A DNA stretch of 64,000 nucleotides from an uncultured Bilophila sp. (GTDB lineage Bacteria; Desulfobacterota; Desulfovibrionia; Desulfovibrionales; Desulfovibrionaceae), in the NCBI GenBank assembly GCA_902373525.1, contig CABKMN010000008.1:1-64000 (forward strand), given 5' to 3'. Positions 41,679 to 50,825 of the stretch are shown here, piece by piece. The notes under the pieces are model-generated. The model saw only the letters and a list, made by a program, of their open reading frames with translations. It searched no databases and was not told the DNA's origin. Made by a program: the position numbers and the translations under genes. Position 1 is the stretch's first letter; each line of letters begins with the position of its first letter.

Positions 41679-42968
41679 ATGTTGAAACCGAACGGAGCGG
41701 CGGAGCTCGCCGCGTTTACGGAGCGTTCCTATCAGGAACGGATCACCGAGGTCGTTCCCGGCATCCTCCATGTCCTCGGCGTCGGCCACAGCAACGCCGT
41801 CATCATCGAAGGCCGCACCGGCGTCATCCTGATCGATACGCTGGACACGCTGGAACGCGGACGGCGGCTGTTGGAGATCGTCAGGAGCAGGACGGACAAG
41901 CCGGTCAAGACCATCATCTACACGCACGGCCATCCGGATCACCGGGGCGGGGCCGGGGCGTTTTCCGGGACGGAGCCCGAAATCATCGCCTTCGCGCCCG
42001 CGACCCCGCTTCTGAAAGGGACGGAAACGGTGCAGGCCGTCCTGAACCGGCGCGGCGCGCGGCAGTTCGGCTACGCGCTCACCGACGCGGAAAACATCTC
42101 GCAGGGGATCGGCATCCGCGAGGGCATCGCCCACGGGGAGAGCCGGGCGTTCCGGCAACCCACCGTCGTGTACGACGAGGACCGGGTGGTGCGGGACATC
42201 GACGGCGTGCGGCTCGAAATGGTCCGGCTTCCGGGAGAGTCCGACGATCAGATCATGATCTGGCTCCCGGAACGGGAAGTGCTGTGCTGCGGGGATACCT
42301 ACTACGGGTGCTGGCCGAACCTGTACGCCATACGCGGCAGCCAATACCGCGACATCGCACGGTGGATCGAAAGCCTTGACGCCCTGCTGGCCTGTCAGGC
42401 CGCGTACCTGCTGCCGGGGCACACGCGGCCCCTGCTGGGAAAGGAGGAGGTCCGGGAGGTCCTGACCCATTTTCGCGACGCCATCCGGTATGTGCTGGAC
42501 AAGACCCTCGAAGGCATGAACGAAGGGAAGGACATGGACACGCTGGCGTCCGAGATCGCCTTGCCCGAACCCTACGCCTCCCTGCCGTATCTCGGGGAAT
42601 ACTACGGCTGCGTGGAGTGGACGGTCCGGGCGATCTTCACCGCCTATGCGGGCTGGTTCGACGGCAACCCCACCCGTCTGCACCCGCTGCCGCCGAAGGA
42701 GCATGCCGATAAGACGATTGCGCTCATGGGAGGCCCGGAAGCCGTTCTGAAGGCGGCGGAGGAAGCCGTGCGGAACGGGGAACATCAGTGGTGTCTGGAA
42801 CTTTGCGACCTGCTGTTGAGCGCGGGAAAGGACGTGGAGGAAGCCGGGGAGCACAAACGCCGCGCTCTGATCGGGCTGGCCGACCGCGAAACGAGCGCCA
42901 ACGGCAGGCACTATTATCTGGTCTGCGCTCACGAGCTGGAACGCCGGACGGAACGGGACGGGCGCTAG
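41679..42968 (+). CDS. Alkylsulfatase-like metallo-beta-lactamase-fold hydrolase
   Basis: A 429-residue enzyme from ATG 41679 behind AAAGGAG. It has the zinc motif THGHPDHRGG (about 85-94), a second ligand region LPGESDDQIMIWLPEREVLCCGD and PGHTRPLLG. The middle YLGEYYGCVEWTVRAIFTAY is the alkylsulfatase dimerisation region. This is the SdsA1/Pseudomonas-type linear alkylsulfatase family but without a signal peptide and without the C-terminal SCP2-like domain (SdsA1 is about 650 residues). It may cleave organic sulfate esters in the cytoplasm and release sulfate for respiration. Divergent from the flavoprotein. Confidence 0.75.
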   Translation: MLKPNGAAELAAFTERSYQERITEVVPGILHVLGVGHSNAVIIEGRTGVILIDTLDTLERGRRLLEIVRSRTDKPVKTIIYTHGHPDHRGGAGAFSGTEPEIIAFAPATPLLKGTETVQAVLNRRGARQFGYALTDAENISQGIGIREGIAHGESRAFRQPTVVYDEDRVVRDIDGVRLEMVRLPGESDDQIMIWLPEREVLCCGDTYYGCWPNLYAIRGSQYRDIARWIESLDALLACQAAYLLPGHTRPLLGKEEVREVLTHFRDAIRYVLDKTLEGMNEGKDMDTLASEIALPEPYASLPYLGEYYGCVEWTVRAIFTAYAGWFDGNPTRLHPLPPKEHADKTIALMGGPEAVLKAAEEAVRNGEHQWCLELCDLLLSAGKDVEEAGEHKRRALIGLADRETSANGRHYYLVCAHELERRTERDGR

Positions 42969-43557
42969 CGCCCCGGGCGGCCCTGCGGGGCCGCGTGTTT
43001 CCCGTTGCGGAGGGGATGGGGAGGGCGGTACCGCCTTGTGCCCTCTCTTTTCCTTTCCCCCGCTCGTTTTCTCCACCACCACCTCCTTCTCATCATCACC
43101 TTCTTCTTTTTCTTCTTTCACGGGCAAGCTCACGGGGCCGTTTCGTTTTTTCTCCTGCTCCCACCTTCGGATTCCCTCGCTTTGCGGAACGTTTTCCTTT
43201 GCGGGCAAATGGAAATTTGCCGTAGAGCATTATCCTGATACTTCGGTGGGTTGTTTTCCCGTCAGCGCAGCAATACCGTTTCGGAAAACACGTCGTTTTC
43301 AAAAGACAACTCGTGCATGTTCATTTCTTTTTGAAAAAGAAACGAATAGGTGTCGTTTTTCGTTTCATAAGGCTTTTGGAACGTTTCCCGGCATTGACAG
43401 AAAGCTGCGTTCACCAGTAATGAAAAAAGAAAAATGACATTTCGATGAAGGATATTCCACCGCGGGATGCGTCACCGAGGGATATCCTTTTCTTATATAA
43501 AAACTCCATAGCGTACGTCGAACGCGCTTATTGCTCTCAAGTTCGTCAGGATGACTC
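42969..43557. other. Long non-coding stretch with pyrimidine-rich tract
   Basis: About 590 bases. The tract near 43035-43120 is almost pure pyrimidine on the plus strand (CTCC, TTCTTC repeats). The last 150 bases are AT-richer and likely include the promoter of the binding-protein/kinase pair. No supported gene. Confidence 0.4.
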
Positions 43558-44832
43558 ATGAAACGGTTCTTTTTTCTTTTTTCCTTTCTGGGAACGTTGT
43601 GCATTCTTGTGTGGATGCTGGTATTTCCTCCGCAATACCAGCCCTTCGTCTATGAGTATCCTGATGAAGAGGATACGCAGATCACTTTTTTCGGGTATAA
43701 ATGGGAAACGGAGAACGTACTGACCATCGAGCAGTTGATTACGGAATTCATGCAGGAGAACAAGACGGTCAACGTCCTGTACGAAAGCATCAAGGGGAGG
43801 GCCTTTTTTCCTGTTCTGATAAAGCGAATAGAGACGGGAAACGGGGACGACGTCTTCATGATCGACAGGGATACGCTTTTGGCGCTTGCACGGCGGGGGG
43901 AACTTGTTGATCTTTCGGACATGCCCGAACTCGGCGAGTACTCCGACATGGCCCTGTCCCAGATACGGGAAGAGGACGGTTCGGTTTTCGCCTTGCCGAC
44001 CAGCGTTTCCGCATTCGGCCTTTACTGCAATCTGGACCTGTTGAAGAAACACCATGTCGCGATCCCCAGAAACAGGGCGGAGTTCCTTGAGGCGTGCGCG
44101 GTGTTCCGCGAGGCGGGCGTCACGCCCATTGTGGCGAACAACGACATTTCGTTGAAAACCCTCGCGATGGCGCGGGGGCTGCCCGAGCTTTACGCGTCCG
44201 GGGAGCCGGGCTTCGCCGCGATCAACGCGGGCAGGGTTCCCCTGAGCACGTATTTCCGCAGCGGCTTCGAGCTGTTGGAAGAACTGTGCGAACGGGGCTA
44301 CATCGACCGGAAGCGCGCTCTGGTTACGGAAAAGACGCGGGACGATCTTGTCGATTTCGCCAAGGGGGAATCCCCGTTCATGCTCACCGGCGTATGGGCC
44401 TCCGTCCGGCTGAGGAAAATGGCCGATTTTCGGTATGCGATCACCGCCTATCCGGTTCAGGAAGACGGGACTACGCTCGTCGTCAGGATCGACACCCGGA
44501 TCGCACTCAACGCGCGCGGGCGGCATCTTCCCGAAGCCAGAAATTTCCTGCGCCATCTGATCCGCCCCGGTTCCATCAACCGGTTCTGTCTCGGTCAGGA
44601 CTCCTTCAGCCCGCTGAAGCAGCTTCCTTCCCCCGCGCCCGCCCTTGAGGCCATCGGAGAAAATCTTCAAAACGGACGGGTCGTTCTGGGCGCGGACCGG
44701 CGTTTCGCCTTTCCCATCTGGGAGCTTTCGCGGGCGGCTTCCGTCAGGATTCTGGAAGGCGTCCCTGCGGAACAGGCCCTCAAGTCTCTCGACGAGGCCG
44801 TGGCTTCGTCCCTTTCGGGAGGCGGCGCATGA
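43558..44832 (+). CDS. Family 1 extracellular solute-binding protein, probable sensor partner
   Basis: A 424-residue periplasmic binding protein with an uncleaved-looking or signal N-terminus (MKRFFFLFSFLGTLCILVWM). The fold is the ABC sugar-binding type: TFFGYKWETENVLTIEQLIT, DDVFMIDRDTLLALARRGEL, a hinge strand VFALPTSVSAFGLYCNLDLL and GESPFMLTGVWASVRLRKM. No permease or ATPase genes lie near. Instead, its stop codon overlaps the start of a hybrid histidine kinase (ATGA). This implies ligand sensing rather than uptake, as in sensory systems that use a tethered binding protein. Start ATG 43558 follows AGGATGA. Confidence 0.78.
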   Translation: MKRFFFLFSFLGTLCILVWMLVFPPQYQPFVYEYPDEEDTQITFFGYKWETENVLTIEQLITEFMQENKTVNVLYESIKGRAFFPVLIKRIETGNGDDVFMIDRDTLLALARRGELVDLSDMPELGEYSDMALSQIREEDGSVFALPTSVSAFGLYCNLDLLKKHHVAIPRNRAEFLEACAVFREAGVTPIVANNDISLKTLAMARGLPELYASGEPGFAAINAGRVPLSTYFRSGFELLEELCERGYIDRKRALVTEKTRDDLVDFAKGESPFMLTGVWASVRLRKMADFRYAITAYPVQEDGTTLVVRIDTRIALNARGRHLPEARNFLRHLIRPGSINRFCLGQDSFSPLKQLPSPAPALEAIGENLQNGRVVLGADRRFAFPIWELSRAASVRILEGVPAEQALKSLDEAVASSLSGGGA

Positions 44833-47771
44833 AAAAGCCCTTTCTGAATATCACGGAAAACGGCGCGGTACTGGGGGCGATTCTGATATCGACCCTGCTG
44901 ATGCTCTTCTTCGCCCTGTCGTTCGTCCGCACGGTGCAGGAAGCCCTGTGGAACAACGCCGTCAGGAACCTCATCGAAACGACGGAGCAGGGCGCCAACG
45001 CCCTGGAACGGGCGCTGAAACGGGACAATGAGATACTCGTCACCCTGTCCCGGGAGATCGACGGGTTCCGTTCGGACGAAACGGAAGCCATCTGCGACAG
45101 GCTGCGGCGGTTCGCCCCCGCCGGGCTTTCCGTCCGGTTCGTCACCGGGGAGCAAAAAAGGTGCAAGAACGGCGTCGACGAACTGTCGGAAGACCTCGCG
45201 GCGGTGCTGAACGACCCCGGGGCGACGGGCGGCGTCATTGGCCCGCACATCAGCTCCATAACGGGGAGGCGCGTCCTCAGCGCGTACGTCGCGGTCACGC
45301 TCCGGGACGGGAAGCGCGGGCTCATTCTGAAAAGCACGCCCATCGAGGAACTGTACGACAACTATTCGCCCGCCTTCTACAACAACGCGGGGTTCTGCTA
45401 TACCATCAACGGAGCCGGGGACATCATCCTCCGTTCCCTCCATCCCGCCAGCAACAAGAGTTTCGTCAACCTGTACGACCTGTTCGGTAATCAGGAGGAA
45501 GAGATTCTCGAAGGGCTGAAAGAGAAAATACGGCAGGGGAAAACCGGGGCGGTCCTTTTCCGGCAAGGGTATCAGGAGGAGGTCCTCTGTTACACCCCGC
45601 TGCATTTTCACGACTGGTATTTCGTTTCCATCACGCCCAACGACGTGATCATGCAGGATGCGAACGCCATACTCAGAAAAGCCTTCATGCTGTGCGGCCT
45701 CGCCATCGCCTGTCTCCTGTTCGTCGTGAACATCTATCTGCGCACGAGGGAACGCTACGACAACGAGGCGCAGTACCGGGAGGCCATCGTTTCCAATGCC
45801 GACGTGGCGTTTTCCTTCAACGTGACCCGCGACAGGATGGAGGCGATCCTGTGCTCCAACAGCGTGCTGGACAAGGTGATGGCGGGGTTCCCTTCCCCGG
45901 CGTCCGCATCGTTCGACGCCGTCATCCGGAAGTGGGCGGACGAGTGTCTCGTCGCGGAGGATCGGCAGGCCGTCCTCGAAAAAATGGATTTGAAGCGGTT
46001 CCGCGAACTGTTCGAGGCGGGAAAGCGCGAAGACGATCTGGAATACCGGCTCCTTTCGGACGGGGAACATCCGGTGTTCATGAAGCAGAACGTCATCCTT
46101 ACCCGAGATGAGAAGACGGGAGACGTGCTCGGGCTTCTCATCGCCAAGGACGTGACGGAGACCCGGTTGCAGGAGAGCCTGTACATGCAGGCCCTGAAGG
46201 ACGCCTGTGAAAGCGCGAATCAGGCGAACAAGGCCAAAAGCGAGTTCCTGTCCAGCATGTCGCACGATATCCGCACGCCCATGAACGGCATCGTGGGCAT
46301 GACGGAAATCGCCAAGGCCAACGTGGGCAACCCGGAAAAGGTGCTGGACTGCCTGTCCAAGATCACCCGGTCGTCCCGGCTGTTGCTCGATCTGATCAAC
46401 GAAGTGCTCGACATGTCCAAAATAGAGAGCGGCAAGCTCTCCGTGAGCGAAAGCGAAATCAACCTTGCGGAGCTGGTGGAGAACATCCTTACGTCCATCC
46501 AGCCGCTCGTGAAGCAGAAGGGGCATACGCTGCACGTCCATCTCAACGACGTCGTTCACGAGGACGTCATCGGCGATCCCCTGCGTCTCCAGCAGGTCTT
46601 CATCAACCTGTTGTCCAACGCCATCAAGTACACGCCCGACGGCGGGGTCATCGAGTTCGGCATCACGGAGCTTCAGGATCATTTCCAGCCGTACGGGACG
46701 TTCCAGTTCGTGTTCAAGGACAACGGGGCGGGCATGACGCCCGAATTCCTCAAACGCCTGTTCCTGCCTTTCGAGCGCGCCGACGAAGTCCGCCAGAAGA
46801 AAATCTCCGGGACGGGGCTCGGCATGGCGATCACGCGCAACATCGTCTCGCTGCTCGGCGGCGAAATTTCCGTCGCCAGCGAGCCGGGGAAGGGGACGAC
46901 GTTTACGGTCCTGCTTCATCTGAAGCGGCAGACGCAGCATAAGGACATCGTGCGGGAGCTGAAAGACCTCCCCGTCCTCATCGTGGACGACGATCAGGCC
47001 GTCTGCGAAAGCGCCTGCCTGATGCTGAACGCCGCCGGAGTGCGGGGCGAGTGGGTCTTGAGCGGGGAGGAGGGAGTCGCGCGCGTCAAAGGGGCGCGGG
47101 ATGAGCGGCGCGAGTTTTTCGCGGTCATCGTCGACTGGAAGATGCCCGGCATGGACGGCGTCGAGGTGACGAAGCGCATCCGCTCCGAAGTGGGATCGAC
47201 CGTGCCGGTGATCATCCTTTCGGGATACGACTGGTCCGAAATCGAGGAGGAAGCCCGCCGGGCCGGAGTGGACGCCTTCATCGCCAAGCCGCTGTTCCGG
47301 TCCCGCCTGCTGTATGTGCTTGAGCAGTTCGTCATGCCCCAGCGGGAGGACGGTGCGGCGCAGGCGGACAAAGCCCCTCCCGTCGATTTCAGGGGCAGGC
47401 GCATCCTGCTTGTGGAGGACAACGAGCTGAATATCGAGATCGCCCGCGAAGTCCTCGAAATGACGGGAGCCGTCGTCGAGGAGGCCCTCAACGGCGAGCT
47501 GGCCGTCGAAGCCGTGCGGAACAGCCCCGAGAACCATTACGCCGCCGTGCTCATGGATATCCAGATGCCGGTGATGAACGGCTACGAGGCCGCCCGGGCG
47601 ATACGAAACCTGCCGCGGGAAGACGTGCGAAGCCTTCCGATCATCGCCATGACCGCGGACGCCTTCGTCGAAGACGTCCAGCGGGCGCAGGATGCGGGCA
47701 TGAACGCCCACATCGCGAAGCCTCTGGACTTTGCGCTTCTCTACCGCGTTCTGGCCCGCTGGGTGGCCTAG
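44829..47771 (+). CDS. Hybrid sensor histidine kinase with two receiver domains
   Basis: A 980-residue membrane kinase. Transmembrane helix 1 (about 12-34), a periplasmic sensor domain of about 245 residues, and helix 2 (about 284-303) are followed by a PAS-like region. The HisKA domain has the phosphorylated His in MSHDIRTPMNG (near 478). The ATPase domain has NLLSNAIKYTPDGG (near 592) and GTGLGMAI. Receiver 1 (VDDDQAV near 717, phosphoacceptor in DWKMPGMDG near 769) and receiver 2 (VEDNELN near 860, MDIQMPVMNG near 910) follow. It overlaps the binding-protein gene by 4 bases and should receive its signal. No Hpt domain or separate response regulator is nearby, so the output partner lies elsewhere. 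Confidence 0.88.
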   Translation: MKKPFLNITENGAVLGAILISTLLMLFFALSFVRTVQEALWNNAVRNLIETTEQGANALERALKRDNEILVTLSREIDGFRSDETEAICDRLRRFAPAGLSVRFVTGEQKRCKNGVDELSEDLAAVLNDPGATGGVIGPHISSITGRRVLSAYVAVTLRDGKRGLILKSTPIEELYDNYSPAFYNNAGFCYTINGAGDIILRSLHPASNKSFVNLYDLFGNQEEEILEGLKEKIRQGKTGAVLFRQGYQEEVLCYTPLHFHDWYFVSITPNDVIMQDANAILRKAFMLCGLAIACLLFVVNIYLRTRERYDNEAQYREAIVSNADVAFSFNVTRDRMEAILCSNSVLDKVMAGFPSPASASFDAVIRKWADECLVAEDRQAVLEKMDLKRFRELFEAGKREDDLEYRLLSDGEHPVFMKQNVILTRDEKTGDVLGLLIAKDVTETRLQESLYMQALKDACESANQANKAKSEFLSSMSHDIRTPMNGIVGMTEIAKANVGNPEKVLDCLSKITRSSRLLLDLINEVLDMSKIESGKLSVSESEINLAELVENILTSIQPLVKQKGHTLHVHLNDVVHEDVIGDPLRLQQVFINLLSNAIKYTPDGGVIEFGITELQDHFQPYGTFQFVFKDNGAGMTPEFLKRLFLPFERADEVRQKKISGTGLGMAITRNIVSLLGGEISVASEPGKGTTFTVLLHLKRQTQHKDIVRELKDLPVLIVDDDQAVCESACLMLNAAGVRGEWVLSGEEGVARVKGARDERREFFAVIVDWKMPGMDGVEVTKRIRSEVGSTVPVIILSGYDWSEIEEEARRAGVDAFIAKPLFRSRLLYVLEQFVMPQREDGAAQADKAPPVDFRGRRILLVEDNELNIEIAREVLEMTGAVVEEALNGELAVEAVRNSPENHYAAVLMDIQMPVMNGYEAARAIRNLPREDVRSLPIIAMTADAFVEDVQRAQDAGMNAHIAKPLDFALLYRVLARWVA

Positions 47772-47871
47772 GCGGGACGGGCGTCCATGAGGGAAAAGGA
47801 CGCCGGAAGAGGCCGCAGCCGTTGAAGGGGGCGGTTTCCATGCTCCGGACCTTGTGAGAGGCCGCCTTTTT

Positions 47872-47908
47872 GAGGCCCCGTTCCGTTGGGAATGGGGCCT
47901 TTTTTTTG
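47872..47908 (+). terminator. Terminator of the sensor kinase unit
   Basis: Arms AGGCCCCGTTCC / GGAATGGGGCCT with a 4-base loop, followed by eight T residues. Confidence 0.85.
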
Positions 47909-48152
47909 GGCGCGTTCTCACTTCATGACGGGGGAACCGTCAGGGGATGCGGATGCCGCGCCCCGCAGGGCGGATCGCTCCTCATCATAACCTATGAAAA
48001 CAGAAAGCCTATGGGATAACGGACGCCCCTGTTTTTCAGATGGTGAGAATTTTTTCTTGATGAGATGCGAAAAGAGAATCCGCAGGTGAGAATAATACGA
48101 CTCTAACGAGAGAAAGCCTTTGAGAACACTTGGATACGGCATATGCGCCATA

Positions 48153-48168
48153 TGGCACAAAAATAGCA
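48153..48168 (+). promoter_or_regulatory. Sigma-54-type promoter of the ATC-hydrolase/TTT operon
   Basis: TGGCAC (48153-48158), five bases, then TAGCA (48164-48168), one base off the TGGCAC-N5-TTGCA consensus. Two GGTGAGAAT repeats upstream, near 48041 and 48087, are candidate activator sites. A sigma-54 activator gene lies at the other end of the operon. Confidence 0.65.
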
Positions 48169-48232
48169 TGAGAGAAAATGTCCGGTTACACGGAGAAGAT
48201 GTGAAACCTTTTAGGATAACAGGAGAAGTTTC

Positions 48233-48706
48233 ATGGAATGGAATCCCGAAGTTGTACGCCGTGTTCGTGGAGCCATGCAGGACAGGGCCCGTTCTCAGGC
48301 TTGTCTGTTCAAGGCGTTTTCCTCAGTGATGACCCGCGAACAGGCCGCGGCCCTCGCCCGTGAAGGGATCGCCGAATACGGACGCATCCGCGCCCAGCGC
48401 GATGGCCGCAAGCTGGCCCCCGAAGACTGGATGAACGAACACTACACCATGATGGGCGGCGTCTTCGAGACGGAAATTTCCGATACCGAAGAATACTGCG
48501 AAATGAAGATGCACTACTGCCCGCTCCTTGAAGAATGGAAAAAGATGGGCCTTTCTCCCGAGGATCAGGACCTCTTCTGCGACGTGGCCATGGAACTGGA
48601 CCGCAACCGCGCCAAGGAGCACGGCATCCCCTGCGATATCGTGGAACGCCTCGGCAAGGGCGACCCCTTCTGCCGCGTCGTTCTGTGGAAAAAGAAGCAG
48701 GGCTAG
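48233..48706 (+). CDS. ATC-hydrolase-family protein (L-2-amino-thiazoline-4-carboxylate hydrolase type)
   Basis: A 157-residue protein from ATG 48233 behind AGGAGA. The pattern C..L..W...G....D...C...M..D......HGI..D ... G.P.CR is that of the ATC hydrolase family. It has conserved residues in YCPLLEEWKKMGLSPEDQDL and KEHGIPCDIVERLGKGDP. The characterised member opens the thiazoline ring on the route to L-cysteine, but most relatives are uncharacterised. First gene of an operon with tctB, tctA and tctC, so it probably acts on the compound imported by that transporter. Confidence 0.7.
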   Translation: MEWNPEVVRRVRGAMQDRARSQACLFKAFSSVMTREQAAALAREGIAEYGRIRAQRDGRKLAPEDWMNEHYTMMGGVFETEISDTEEYCEMKMHYCPLLEEWKKMGLSPEDQDLFCDVAMELDRNRAKEHGIPCDIVERLGKGDPFCRVVLWKKKQG

Positions 48707-48804
48707 CCGGGACGGCAAACGCTTTCGCCTGAACGACCGTCTTTCGGAGGGCGGCCTCCGCCGTTCTCCGAAAGACGGGTGCCTCAACAACACAAGGGAA
48801 CCCC

Positions 48805-49290
48805 ATGAAAAACCTCAACGATATTTTTTCCGGCGCGGTTCTTCTCTGCCTTTGCGCGGTGGGGGCTTACGAAGTGTCGGTTTCCATCGCCCCGTCCGAG
48901 GGGGAAGCCGTCGGGGCGGCCGCGCTGCCGACGCTGGCCATCGGCGGCATGGCGCTGTGCGGAATCATCCTCATCCTTCAGGGGCTGCTGAAGAACCGGC
49001 CCGGCCGCAGTTGGGGAAGCCGATCCGCCGTCATCAAGACGCTGCTTTTCTTTGCTTTTTTCGTCATATACCTGTCAGGCATGATCTGGCTCGGCGACTG
49101 GCTTGTCGAACAGTCATGGTTCCCGTGGCCGCACAACGGCGGGTTTACAATCGCCACCTTCCTGTTCCTGCTCTTTTCCCTGCCTCTTCTGGGACGCCGG
49201 AAGCCCGTTGAAATCGTGGGGGTGGCCGCGCTGACCACGGGGGCGCTGCTGTACGCCTTCGGGTATTTCTTTCAGATCATGTTGCCGTAG
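48805..49290 (+). CDS. tctB: TTT-family transporter, small membrane subunit (TctB type)
   Basis: A 161-residue protein with four hydrophobic segments (about 8-26, 38-60, 76-99 and 113-150). It is the small subunit of a tripartite tricarboxylate transporter, and its place directly before tctA is diagnostic. It is 9 bases before tctA and lies 98 bases after the ATC-hydrolase-type gene. The sequence is poorly conserved in this family, so context carries most of the call. Confidence 0.8.
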   Translation: MKNLNDIFSGAVLLCLCAVGAYEVSVSIAPSEGEAVGAAALPTLAIGGMALCGIILILQGLLKNRPGRSWGSRSAVIKTLLFFAFFVIYLSGMIWLGDWLVEQSWFPWPHNGGFTIATFLFLLFSLPLLGRRKPVEIVGVAALTTGALLYAFGYFFQIMLP

Positions 49291-49299
49291 GAGGACACG

Positions 49300-50793
49300 A
49301 TGTCCGAGGTTTTTGCTGGAATAGAAGCGGCCTTGAGTTTCGGTTCGCTGCTGGCCAACGTCACCGGGGTTTCTTTGGGCATCCTGTTCGGAGCCATGCC
49401 GGGGCTGACGGCGGCGATGGGCGTGGCTCTGCTCATCCCGCTTTCCTTCGGGATGCCGCCCGTGGAGGCTTTTTCCATGCTGCTCGGCATGTATGCCGGG
49501 GCCATTTACGGGGGCTCGATTACGGCCATCCTCGTCGGTACGCCGGGGACGGTGGCCGCGGCGGCCACCCTGCTCGAAGGCCCCAAGCTGACCGCCAAGG
49601 GGCAATCGCGCAAGGCGCTGGAAATGGCGACGTTCGCTTCCTTCTTCGGCGGCATTTTCAGCGCGGTCGCGCTGGTGACCTGCGCGCCGCTGCTGGCGAC
49701 CGCCGCCATGTCGTTCGGTCCTGCCGAATATTTCGCACTGGCGGTATTCGCGCTTACGGTGGTGGCGACCCTGTCTTCCGGGGCCATGTGCAAGGGGCTT
49801 GCCGCCGCGTTCGTGGGGCTTTTCCTTTCCACGGTGGGCATCGACCCGGTTTCCGGCGACTTCCGCAACACCTTCGAAATAGCGGAACTGTTCAACGGCA
49901 TCTCGCTGGTGCCCGCGCTCGTCGGACTTTTCGCGGTGTCGCAGGTGCTCCTGTCCCTTGAGGATGTCTTTCTCGGCAAGAGCGGCATCGTCAAGGAGGG
50001 CAAACTGTCCAATCAGGGGCTGACGCTCAGGGAAATCTGGACCAACAAGTTCAACCTGCTGCGCTCCTCGCTCCTCGGCACGCTCATCGGCATCATCCCG
50101 GCTACGGGAGCCAGCGCCGCGACCTTCATCGCCTACGGCGAAGCCAAGCGGTTCTCGAAGCATCCCGAAGAATTCGGCAAGGGGACGCTGGAAGGCGTGG
50201 CCGCGACGGAAAGCTCCAACAACGGCGTGACCGGCGGGGCGCTCATCCCGCTGATGACGCTGGGCGTCCCCGGCGACGTGCTCACCGCCATCCTGCTCGG
50301 CGCGCTGATGATTCAGGGCCTGACGCCCGGACCGCTGCTTTTTCAGGAGCATGCCGCCACGGTCAACGGCATTTTCGCCAGCTTCTTCGTCTCCAACATC
50401 CTCATGCTGATCGTGGGCCTCATCGCCGTACGCATTCTCGGCAAGGTCGTCCTCGTGCCCACCGCGATCCTCATGTCCATCGTGCTCACGTTGTGCGCCA
50501 TAGGCAGCTTCGCGGCCAACAACTCCACGTTCGATATCGGCGTGATGGCCGTCTTCGGACTGCTGGGCTATCTCATGCTCAAGGCCGGGTTCCCCCAGCC
50601 GCCCATGCTGCTCGCCATGATCCTCGGCCCGCTTGCGGAATCCAACTTCCGTCGGGCGCTGTCCCTTTCCCGCGACGATTTCAGCACGTTTTTCACCAGC
50701 CCCATATCCTGCGTCATACTGGCCGTCAGCGCCTGCGTCGTTCTCAAGACCATTTGGGACGAATACAGGGGATGCAAGCGCGAGGCGGTCTGA
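49300..50793 (+). CDS. tctA: TTT-family transporter, large membrane subunit (TctA type)
   Basis: A 497-residue polytopic protein from ATG 49300 behind AGGAGG. TctA hallmarks are GILFGAMPGLTAAMGVALLI, MYAGAIYGGSITAILVGTPG, SSNNGVTGGALIPLMTLGVPGD and the late PQPPMLLAMILGPLAESNFR. It forms the channel with TctB and uses ion gradients to import a carboxylate delivered by the periplasmic TctC-type protein. Confidence 0.92.
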   Translation: MSEVFAGIEAALSFGSLLANVTGVSLGILFGAMPGLTAAMGVALLIPLSFGMPPVEAFSMLLGMYAGAIYGGSITAILVGTPGTVAAAATLLEGPKLTAKGQSRKALEMATFASFFGGIFSAVALVTCAPLLATAAMSFGPAEYFALAVFALTVVATLSSGAMCKGLAAAFVGLFLSTVGIDPVSGDFRNTFEIAELFNGISLVPALVGLFAVSQVLLSLEDVFLGKSGIVKEGKLSNQGLTLREIWTNKFNLLRSSLLGTLIGIIPATGASAATFIAYGEAKRFSKHPEEFGKGTLEGVAATESSNNGVTGGALIPLMTLGVPGDVLTAILLGALMIQGLTPGPLLFQEHAATVNGIFASFFVSNILMLIVGLIAVRILGKVVLVPTAILMSIVLTLCAIGSFAANNSTFDIGVMAVFGLLGYLMLKAGFPQPPMLLAMILGPLAESNFRRALSLSRDDFSTFFTSPISCVILAVSACVVLKTIWDEYRGCKREAV

Positions 50794-50825
50794 TCCATCC
50801 ACGTTATTTTTCAGGAGGAGTTTTT

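Noticed and set aside
44667..47921. 1084-codon minus-strand frame opposite the hybrid kinase
   Set aside because: Antisense shadow; the plus strand shows complete kinase and receiver motifs.
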